64,000 nt of DNA. Source: Alishewanella agri BL06. GTDB lineage: Bacteria; Pseudomonadota; Gammaproteobacteria; Enterobacterales; Alteromonadaceae. The translations under genes and the position numbers were made by a program. The notes beneath the pieces are model-generated. The model worked only from the letters and a program-made list of their open reading frames with translations, did no database searches and was not told the DNA's origin. The DNA is taken from NCBI RefSeq assembly GCF_000272005.1, contig NZ_AKKU01000021.1, forward strand, positions 101-64,100, given 5' to 3'. Below, piece after piece: positions 57,304 through 64,000 of the stretch. The stretch's first letter is position 1. Each line of letters opens with the position of its first letter.

Positions 57304-58257
57304 ATGAGCGTTACCTTATCGCCAAAATTGGCAGCATTCTGGATCTCATTACAACAGCTGCCGGTATTGGCGTTAATTAGACCTTTGCAATGGTTGCTGG
57401 TGATACTAGCAGCATTTATGTTAGCGCGTCTGAGCTGGCAGGTGTTGCCGTTGCCGGCGCAGCAAGCATTGCCGGCTATTACGTCAGTCAGTCTGACGAC
57501 GAACAGAACGGCAGGCGTTCAGCTTAACGACCTGCTACAACATGCATTATTCGGTACGCTACAGGCAGAGCCGGTTGCCAGTACCAGTACTGTCGCCATT
57601 ACCGAAGCGCCGAAAACCCAATTAAATGTTAAGTTGACCGGGCTGGTGGCTGTACCTAACCGGCCGGATGCCGGCAGCGCTATTATCGAGCATCGCGGTG
57701 CCGAAGCGACCTATGCAGTCGGCGATACGCTGGACGGTACCCGTGCTAAATTGCATCAGGTATTAGAGGATCGCGTACTGCTAGAGCAAAATGGCCGTTT
57801 TGAAACCCTGATGCTGGACGGTGTTGAATTTACCCGTATTGCCCAGGCGAATGCCGGTTTGGGTCAGAGCGATAACCCGGGTGATGTGGTTGCCGCGGAA
57901 GAACCTATCGTGCTGGCTGAACCTATCGCCAGTGGGGTCATTAATCCTGACGTGCAGGCCAGACGGGATGAAATTCTGGCTGAACCAATGAAATTTTTCG
58001 ACTATGTCAGAGTCTCACCGGTACAGCGTGATGGCCAGTTGGTGGGTTATCGGCTGATGCCTGGTAAAGATGCAGCTGTCTTTGCCCAGATGGGATTGCA
58101 GCAAAATGATCTTGCCATCGAGATCAATGGTATACCCCTGAATGATATGCAGCAGGCGATGCGGGTAATTAATGATCTGCGTGAAGCCACCGAAGCGACA
58201 TTAAAGATTGAACGCGATGGCGAAATCAGAGATATTCTGTTTAGTCTGTCACAGTAA
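57304..58257 (+). CDS. gspC: type II secretion system protein GspC
   Basis: The 317-residue inner-membrane protein links the inner-membrane platform to the secretin. It has one membrane helix (about 25-45), an HR domain (about 75-180; LNVKLTGLVAVPNRPDAGSA) and a C-terminal PDZ domain (about 225-315; YRLMPGKDAAVFAQMGLQ then LNDMQQAM). First gene of the operon; 167 bases separate it from hslR, and no strong ribosome site is visible. Confidence 0.95.
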   Translation: MSVTLSPKLAAFWISLQQLPVLALIRPLQWLLVILAAFMLARLSWQVLPLPAQQALPAITSVSLTTNRTAGVQLNDLLQHALFGTLQAEPVASTSTVAITEAPKTQLNVKLTGLVAVPNRPDAGSAIIEHRGAEATYAVGDTLDGTRAKLHQVLEDRVLLEQNGRFETLMLDGVEFTRIAQANAGLGQSDNPGDVVAAEEPIVLAEPIASGVINPDVQARRDEILAEPMKFFDYVRVSPVQRDGQLVGYRLMPGKDAAVFAQMGLQQNDLAIEINGIPLNDMQQAMRVINDLREATEATLKIERDGEIRDILFSLSQ

Positions 58258-58285
58258 TATAACGATAAGAATTGGTTAATCTCTC

Positions 58286-60382
58286 ATGAAATCAGCTTTT
58301 CTCTCTGTTGCGAAGCCGCGTACTCTGGCCAGCCTGTTGCTGGCAGCACTACTTAGCTTCAGCGTGCTGGCAGACAACGAAGTCCGCTACTCTCCGAATT
58401 TCAAAGGCACCGATATTAATGAATTTATTAATATCGTCGGTATGAACCTGAAAAAAACCATTATCGTTGATCCTCAGGTGCGCGGCCGGATTAATGTCCG
58501 TAGCTACGATATGCTGACCGAAGAGCAGTATTACCAGTTTTTCCTTAACGTATTACAGGTGTACGGCTTTGCAATTGTCGAGATGGACAGTGGTATTTTA
58601 AAAGTGGTGCGTGATAAAGACGCCAAAACGTCAAATATTCCGGTGGTCGGCGATGACGCACCGGGTTACGGTGATGAGATGGTGACCCGGGTCGTTCCGG
58701 TGCGCAATGTCTCGGTACGTGAACTCGCGCCGTTATTACGTCAGTTTGTTAACCAGGGTGGTGGCGGCCATGTAGTGAACTACGACCCGTCCAACGTCAT
58801 TATGATGACCGGTCCGGCCGCCCTGGTAAACCGCTTGGTAGATATTATCCAGCGCGTAGACAAAGCCGGCGACCAGGAACTGGAAATTTTAAAACTTAAC
58901 TTTGCGTCTGCGGCAGAAATTGTTCGTATCCTGGAAAGCATCTACCGTGGTCAGAGTCGGGGCGAGCAACCTGATTTTCTGGTGCCGCGGATTGTCGCCG
59001 ACGAACGCACCAATAGCGTGATCGTCAGCGGTGAAGCCCAGGCGCGGCAGCGGGTCATCGAATTAGCCCGTCGTCTGGATGCCGAATTGCAAACCAATGG
59101 TAATACCCGGGTAATGTACCTCAAATACGCCAAGGCAGAAGATTTGGTGCCGGTATTAAAAGGGGTCAGTGACTCTATCGCTGCCGAAGCTCAGGGTGCA
59201 CAGCAGGCCGGCGGTCAGCAAGCACCACGGCGTAATGCTGGCCGGGCGATTAGTATCGAAGCGCATCCGGACAGTAACTCCTTAGTGATTACTGCCCAGC
59301 CGGATATGATGCGTTCGCTGGAAGAAGTGGTGCGCCAGTTAGATATCCGCCGCGCTCAGGTTCTGGTCGAGGCGATTATCGTTGAAGTCTTTGATGGCAA
59401 TGGTACAGACTTTGGTGTGCAGTGGCTGAATGAAAATGGTGGCGGTACCAACTTTACCGGCGGTAATACCATTCCTATTCTAAACGTTGCCGCTGGGGCA
59501 GCTGCCGCGTCGCAGGTTACCCGCGGCACCGAGACCATAGTAGCTAACCCGAGTGGCGGACAAACCACAACGGTCACACCTGACTCTAACCGGGATTATT
59601 CTAAACTGGCAGACGCGCTACAGGGGCTTAATGGTGCGCTGTTAGGGTTTTACAACGGTAATTGGGCCGCGATTTTGCAAGCGGTTCGCACCAGTACCAA
59701 CTCAAACGTACTGGCAACACCCCATATCACCACTATGGATAACCAGGAAGCGATTTTCCTGGTCGGTCAGGAAGTGCCAATCATTACCGGCTCGTCATTG
59801 GGCTCAGACAATACCAACCCATTCCAGCAGGTACAGCGGCAGGAAGTAGGTATCAAGTTAAAAGTCACACCGCAAATTAACGAAGGCGATGCGGTACAAC
59901 TGGTGATCGAGCAGGAAGTCTCCAGCATTGGCGGTGCCACCGCAGTTGATATCACGATCAATAAGCGTGAAATTAAAACCACAGTGATGGCGGATGATGG
60001 TGCGACCATCGTACTGGGTGGCCTGATTGACGAGGACGTTCAGGAAAGTGAATCTAAGGTGCCATTGCTGGGTGATATTCCGGTATTGGGCCATCTGTTT
60101 AAATCTACCAGCGTCAGCAAACGTAAGCGTAATCTGATGGTCTTTATTAAAGCCAGTATCGTGCGTGACGGCAGTGCAATCAGTGGTATTAGTAAACAAA
60201 AGTATAACTATATCCGGGCAGAACAGCTGAAACGTGACGAAGAAGGCATTCGGTTGATGCCAAACACGCCGCAGGCAGTATTGCCGGAGTGGGACGATAC
60301 ACTGAAGTTGCCGCCAAGTTTTGAAGAGTTTATGCAACAGCAAGAGCCGCAAGTGCAGCCGCAGGGGCAGCAGCAACCATGA
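58286..60382 (+). CDS. gspD: type II secretion system secretin GspD
   Basis: The 698-residue outer-membrane secretin has a signal peptide (about 1-29, ending VLADNE), N0 domain ([17 protein letters not shown]), repeated N1-N3 domains (about 120-370) and the secretin core (about 370-625) with [16 protein letters not shown]. Its multimer forms the outer-membrane channel. A Gln/Pro-rich tail ([13 protein letters not shown]) ends the protein. It overlaps gspE by 4 bases (ATGA). Confidence 0.97.
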   Translation: MKSAFLSVAKPRTLASLLLAALLSFSVLADNEVRYSPNFKGTDINEFINIVGMNLKKTIIVDPQVRGRINVRSYDMLTEEQYYQFFLNVLQVYGFAIVEMDSGILKVVRDKDAKTSNIPVVGDDAPGYGDEMVTRVVPVRNVSVRELAPLLRQFVNQGGGGHVVNYDPSNVIMMTGPAALVNRLVDIIQRVDKAGDQELEILKLNFASAAEIVRILESIYRGQSRGEQPDFLVPRIVADERTNSVIVSGEAQARQRVIELARRLDAELQTNGNTRVMYLKYAKAEDLVPVLKGVSDSIAAEAQGAQQAGGQQAPRRNAGRAISIEAHPDSNSLVITAQPDMMRSLEEVVRQLDIRRAQVLVEAIIVEVFDGNGTDFGVQWLNENGGGTNFTGGNTIPILNVAAGAAAASQVTRGTETIVANPSGGQTTTVTPDSNRDYSKLADALQGLNGALLGFYNGNWAAILQAVRTSTNSNVLATPHITTMDNQEAIFLVGQEVPIITGSSLGSDNTNPFQQVQRQEVGIKLKVTPQINEGDAVQLVIEQEVSSIGGATAVDITINKREIKTTVMADDGATIVLGGLIDEDVQESESKVPLLGDIPVLGHLFKSTSVSKRKRNLMVFIKASIVRDGSAISGISKQKYNYIRAEQLKRDEEGIRLMPNTPQAVLPEWDDTLKLPPSFEEFMQQQEPQVQPQGQQQP

Positions 60383-61902
60383 TCGACAGTGCAATGAGCG
60401 AGAGTGCAGAGCAACCGATTCAGCCGGTGAGCCCGCGGATTCGCCTGCCTTTTGGCTTCGCCAAACGTTTTGGTGTGTTGTTACAGCAGCAGGCTACAGG
60501 CTGGATGCTGTACACTCAGCCGGCAACCTCAGCACAAGCACTGCTGGAAGTTCGGCGTTTACTTGCCGAGCCGTTTCAGGTACAGCGGTTAGATGCCCAG
60601 GCATTTGAGGCGCTGTTAGAGGCTTCTTATCAGCGTGATTCCAGCGAAGCGCAGCAGTTGATGGAAGATATCGGCAACGAAGTCGACTTAGTGTCGCTGG
60701 CGGAGGATATCCAGGAAACCGAAGATTTGCTGGAAAACGAGGATGATGCGCCGATTATTAAGCTGATCAATGCCATGCTCGGTGAAGCCATCAAGCTTGG
60801 GGCCTCGGATATTCATGTCGAAACCTTTGAAAAGGCATTAGTCGTCCGCTTCCGGGTCGATGGTCTGCTGCGGGAAGTGCTGCGGCCGAATCGTCGCTTA
60901 TCCAGCTTACTGGTATCGCGGATTAAGGTCATGGCGAAGCTGGATATCGCCGAGAAGCGGGTGCCGCAAGACGGCCGGATCAGCCTGCGGATAGCGGGTC
61001 GCGCTGTCGATGTGCGGGTCTCAACTATGCCATCCAGCCATGGTGAGCGGGTAGTGCTGCGCTTACTGGATAAAAACAATTCACATCTGAATTTGGCCGA
61101 TCTGGGTATGACCAGTGGCGTCCAGCAGCAATTCTCGCAACTGATTTTAAAGCCACATGGCATTATTCTGGTCACTGGCCCTACCGGTTCCGGTAAAAGT
61201 ACCACTTTGTATGCCGGCCTGACCGAGATTAACACTAAAGATCGCAATATTCTGACGGTCGAAGATCCGATTGAATATGAATTAGAAGGCATTGGCCAGA
61301 CGCAGGTCAATACCAAGGTCAATATGACCTTTGCCCGTGGCCTGCGGGCTATTTTGCGACAGGATCCGGACGTGGTTATGGTTGGTGAAATCCGTGATCT
61401 GGAAACCGCGCAAATTGCGGTGCAGGCCAGTTTAACCGGCCACCTGGTGTTATCGACCTTACACACCAACACCGCTGCCGGCGCAATAACCCGCTTGGAA
61501 GATATGGGCGTCGAAGCCTTTCTGTTGTCGTCGAGTTTGCTCGGTGTATTGGCGCAACGTTTAGTCAGAACTCTGTGTCCGCACTGCAAAGCCGCCCATG
61601 AACCCGATAAGGAAGAGCGACACCTGTTGGGGATCACTAAGAAAGAGGGTGGCCTGATTTATCGTGCGGTGGGCTGTGAGCAGTGTAATTATACTGGCTA
61701 TCGTGGCCGGACAGGTATTCACGAGCTGATCGTGGTAGACGAACAAATGCGCGAAATGATCCACAACGGTAAGGGTGAGCAGGCGATAGAAAAATACGCC
61801 CGTGCGCAGTGTCCCAGTATCAGAGCGGATGGTTTTAGTAAGGTGCTGGCGGGTTTTACCACGCTGGAGGAAGTATTACGGGTCACCCGTGAGGATCTGT
61901 AA
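60379..61902 (+). CDS. gspE: type II secretion system ATPase GspE
   Basis: The 507-residue cytoplasmic hexameric ATPase powers pseudopilus assembly. It has the N-terminal GspE domain (about 20-110), Walker [13 protein letters not shown] (about 266), Asp box (TVEDPIEYE), Walker B ([14 protein letters not shown]) and His box ([12 protein letters not shown]). A zinc tetracysteine domain follows (CPHC and CEQC, about 398-437). The upstream ATG is coupled to the gspD stop; ATG 60394 is an alternative start. Confidence 0.97.
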   Translation: MIDSAMSESAEQPIQPVSPRIRLPFGFAKRFGVLLQQQATGWMLYTQPATSAQALLEVRRLLAEPFQVQRLDAQAFEALLEASYQRDSSEAQQLMEDIGNEVDLVSLAEDIQETEDLLENEDDAPIIKLINAMLGEAIKLGASDIHVETFEKALVVRFRVDGLLREVLRPNRRLSSLLVSRIKVMAKLDIAEKRVPQDGRISLRIAGRAVDVRVSTMPSSHGERVVLRLLDKNNSHLNLADLGMTSGVQQQFSQLILKPHGIILVTGPTGSGKSTTLYAGLTEINTKDRNILTVEDPIEYELEGIGQTQVNTKVNMTFARGLRAILRQDPDVVMVGEIRDLETAQIAVQASLTGHLVLSTLHTNTAAGAITRLEDMGVEAFLLSSSLLGVLAQRLVRTLCPHCKAAHEPDKEERHLLGITKKEGGLIYRAVGCEQCNYTGYRGRTGIHELIVVDEQMREMIHNGKGEQAIEKYARAQCPSIRADGFSKVLAGFTTLEEVLRVTREDL

Positions 61903-63122
61903 TGGCAGCCTTTGAATTTCAGGCTCTGGATAGTCAGGGGAAAAAAAACAAAGGCGTGTTAGAGGCAGATAATGCCCGGCATGCCCGGCAAATCCTGCGC
62001 GAACGTAAGCTAACACCGCTCGCCGTAGAGCTGGCGTCACAACAAGAAAAGCGCCTGGCCACTCAGTCGGTGTGGTTACGCCGGCGAATTTCTGCGGCTG
62101 AGCTGGCGCTCATTACCCGGCAATTAGCTACGCTCGTTGAGGCGGCCCTGCCGATCGAAAGTGCGATTTTGGCCGTGGCCGAGCAATGCGAAAAGCCGCG
62201 GCTGAAAAATATGCTGATGGCTGTTCGTTCTAAGGTCGTGGAAGGCTACAGTCTGGCTGAAGGTTTGGCAGAGTTTCCCCACGTGTTTGATCATTTATTC
62301 CGCTCAATGGTTGCCGCAGGTGAGAAAGCCGGGCATCTGGAGCAAGTACTGAACCGCCTGGCCGATTACACCGAGCAGCGGCAATATATGCGCAGCCAGA
62401 TCCTGCAAGCTATGCTGTATCCGTTAATCCTTACCGGTTTTGCAATATTGGTGATCAGCATTCTACTGGCTGCTGTTGTGCCTAAGATTGTCGTGCAGTT
62501 TGAGCATATGGGCGAGTCGTTACCCGGCTCAACACTATTCTTAATCGCCGCCAGCGATTTTTTACGCCAATATGGTGTCTTAGTACTGATTGCTCTGTTG
62601 TTGGCGCTGGTGTTTTGGCAACGGGCGTTGCAAAAACCCGCATTGCGCTTGCACTGGGACCAGCTGATATTGCGCAGCGGTCTGTTTGGCAAGGTCGCAA
62701 GAGGCTTAAATACCGCCCGCTTTGCCCGCACCTTAAGTATTCTGAATGCCAGCGCAGTGCCGCTATTGGAAGCGATGCGGATCAGTTCAGACGTGTTGAG
62801 TAATAGTTATATGCGGCAGGCTCTGGCAGAGGCAACAGCCAGGGTGCGGGAGGGGGCTTCTTTAAAAAGTGCACTGGAGCAAAGTCGACTGTTTCCACCA
62901 ATGATGCTGCATATGATTGCCAGCGGTGAAAAAAGTGGCCAGCTCGATGCAATGTTAGAGCGGGCCGCCAATGCCCAGGACACAGAATTTGAAACACTGG
63001 TTAAGGTATCGTTGAAAGTGTTTGAACCAGTATTAGTCGCAGTGATGGCCGGGATGGTGTTATTTATCGTCTTAGCGATTCTGCAGCCGATTTTAGCGTT
63101 AAACAATATGGTAGGTGGTTAA
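61902..63122 (+). CDS. gspF: type II secretion system inner-membrane protein GspF
   Basis: The 406-residue polytopic platform protein has the duplicated T2SF domain (about 70-190 and 270-395) and three membrane helices (about 170-190, 220-240, 375-398). Family motifs are LITRQLATLVEAALPIE, VAAGEKAGHLEQVL and the matching second-half IASGEKSGQLDAML. Its ATG overlaps the gspE stop by one base. Confidence 0.97.
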   Translation: MAAFEFQALDSQGKKNKGVLEADNARHARQILRERKLTPLAVELASQQEKRLATQSVWLRRRISAAELALITRQLATLVEAALPIESAILAVAEQCEKPRLKNMLMAVRSKVVEGYSLAEGLAEFPHVFDHLFRSMVAAGEKAGHLEQVLNRLADYTEQRQYMRSQILQAMLYPLILTGFAILVISILLAAVVPKIVVQFEHMGESLPGSTLFLIAASDFLRQYGVLVLIALLLALVFWQRALQKPALRLHWDQLILRSGLFGKVARGLNTARFARTLSILNASAVPLLEAMRISSDVLSNSYMRQALAEATARVREGASLKSALEQSRLFPPMMLHMIASGEKSGQLDAMLERAANAQDTEFETLVKVSLKVFEPVLVAVMAGMVLFIVLAILQPILALNNMVGG

Positions 63123-63123
63123 A

Positions 63124-63567
63124 ATGTTAAGGCAGAAACAACAGGGTTTTACCTTACTGGAAGTGATGGTCGTTATTGTAATCCTGGGTATTATTGCCAG
63201 TATGGTGGTACCTAACTTGATGGGTAATCAGGAGCAGGCTGCCCGGCAGAAAGTGGTGGTGGATATTCAGCAGCTGGAAAGTGCCCTTGATATGTACCGC
63301 TTACGCAATAGCTTCTACCCAACTACTGAGCAGGGCCTGGAAGCTTTGGTGACAGCACCCAGCTCTCAGCCGGTACCACGGGTATTCCCGGAAGGCGGTT
63401 TTATCCGTCGCTTACCAAAGGACCCTTGGGGTGAAGAATATATTCTGGTCAGCCCAGGGCAGATGGGCCGTATTGATGTGTTCAGCAAAGGTCCTGACCG
63501 GGTCGCTGGTACTGATGATGACATCGGCAACTGGAACCTGGACGCGGAAGGCTCAGGTGCGAATTAA
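63124..63567 (+). CDS. gspG: type II secretion system major pseudopilin GspG
   Basis: The 147-residue major pseudopilin has a prepilin peptidase site QQGFTLLEVMVV (cleavage after Gly, conserved Glu +5) and the N-terminal hydrophobic helix. The C-terminal domain has the typical calcium-loop region near GPDRVAGTDDDIGNWNL, and YPTTEQGLEALV is diagnostic. ATG 63124 has AGGTGG five bases before, so the three-codon longer GTG start is unlikely. Its stop overlaps the next start by one base. Confidence 0.96.
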   Translation: MLRQKQQGFTLLEVMVVIVILGIIASMVVPNLMGNQEQAARQKVVVDIQQLESALDMYRLRNSFYPTTEQGLEALVTAPSSQPVPRVFPEGGFIRRLPKDPWGEEYILVSPGQMGRIDVFSKGPDRVAGTDDDIGNWNLDAEGSGAN

Positions 63568-64000
63568 TGCAGAGAGCTCGGGGCTTTACGCTACTGGAGG
63601 TGATGTTAGTGCTGCTACTGGTTGGGATCCTAGCCAGTGCAGTCGTCATTAATTTTAGCGGTAATAGCCCCGAGCAACGTCTGGAAAAAGAGGTATTGCG
63701 TTTTTCGCAAGTGTTTCAGTTTATTGCCGACTCCGCACAATTAAGGCAGCAGGAATGGGGGCTGGTGGTTGCCGCCGGTCAATACGCTTTTGTCTACTAT
63801 CAGGCCGATGGTTGGCAATGGGCACAGCAACCTGCCGCAGCCAAAGCCTATACCTTACCTGAGGGTATTACCCTGACAGTGGAACTGGAGGGGCTGCCAG
63901 GTGAGGAACAGAGTTTATTGAGCCAGCTCGAGTGGGAAGATGCAGCCGAAGACCTTGCAACATCACCCGAAGCCTCCTCACCGCCACCGCTACCACAGGT
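63567..64000 (+). CDS. gspH: type II secretion system minor pseudopilin GspH (partial, runs off the window)
   Basis: An open frame from ATG 63567 continues through the right edge without a stop (144 codons seen). It begins MQRARGFTLLEVMLVLLLVG, a prepilin N terminus with cleavage Gly and Glu +5, followed by EKEVLRFSQVFQFIADSAQL and a Trp-rich stretch GWQWAQQP. Position after gspG and sequence identify GspH. The visible end is Pro/Ser/Glu rich (EASSPPPLPQ), a long insert for this family. Confidence 0.93.
   Translation, partial: MQRARGFTLLEVMLVLLLVGILASAVVINFSGNSPEQRLEKEVLRFSQVFQFIADSAQLRQQEWGLVVAAGQYAFVYYQADGWQWAQQPAAAKAYTLPEGITLTVELEGLPGEEQSLLSQLEWEDAAEDLATSPEASSPPPLPQ

Noticed and set aside
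60813-61637. A 274-codon open frame antisense to gspE
   Set aside because: It lies wholly within a textbook gspE with all ATPase motifs, its product is Arg/Ser rich without any domain, and it has no ribosome site. It is a shadow of GC-rich third positions.

Overview
The window is a densely packed, ordinary chromosomal segment of a gammaproteobacterium. Gene content and order (rhlB-gppA, hemB-tatD-tatCBA-ubiB-ubiJ-ubiE, plsB/lexA, nfuA/comF/bioH, greB/ompR-envZ, hslR-hslO, gspCDEFGH) resemble Alteromonadales and relatives such as Rheinheimera, Arsukibacterium, Alishewanella and Shewanella; the genus is an inference. Base composition is close to half G+C throughout. I see no prophage, insertion sequence, integron, CRISPR array, tRNA or rRNA.

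Layout. 1-3035: a SIMPL-domain protein, a small two-helix membrane protein, a signal-peptidase-I-like enzyme and a LysR regulator. 3231-7196: methionine salvage; mtnB-mtnC-mtnD run leftward, and a methionine (KMTB) aminotransferase with an omega-amidase run rightward from a shared divergent promoter region carrying a probable MetJ-box array. 7240-10211: an MFS transporter, cytidine deaminase and thymidine phosphorylase (pyrimidine salvage). 10242-15802: a solute-binding-like protein, then rho and trxA (leftward) and rhlB-gppA (rightward). 15813-23614, all leftward: hemB, tatD, an unknown secreted protein, tatC, tatB, tatA, ubiB, ubiJ, ubiE and a diguanylate cyclase. 23844-30516: a DUF885 lipoprotein, a small unknown protein, an EVE-domain protein, tesB, plsB and lexA with two SOS boxes.

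30960-39136 is a complete caa3-type cytochrome c oxidase operon: subunits II, I, CtaG/Cox11 and III; an antisense DUF2909 gene; SURF1; a small thioredoxin-like protein with CxxxC; heme A synthase; heme O synthase; and SCO. Its 5' intergenic region (30517-30959) contains a structured sequence resembling a dispersed gammaproteobacterial intergenic RNA element.

39133-51703: polysaccharide deacetylase, nfuA, an M14 carboxypeptidase, comF, bioH, a short protein with flagellar-axial-like ends paired with a SprA-type putative metalloprotease, tex, greB, a small lipoprotein and ompR-envZ. 51981-55733 is a large subtilisin-like exoprotease ending in a GlyGly-CTERM tail. After hslO and hslR, the type II secretion operon gspC-D-E-F-G-H begins at 57304 and runs off the right edge inside gspH. 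The protease is a plausible substrate of that secretion system.

Most of the window is conserved housekeeping. The items most worth a second look are the RNA element upstream of the oxidase operon, the SCO-like small protein inside that operon, the MetJ-like operator between the methionine-salvage transcripts, the 45063-46258 gene pair and the atypical signal peptidase cassette. I did not find a clearly new defence, mobile or biosynthetic system.
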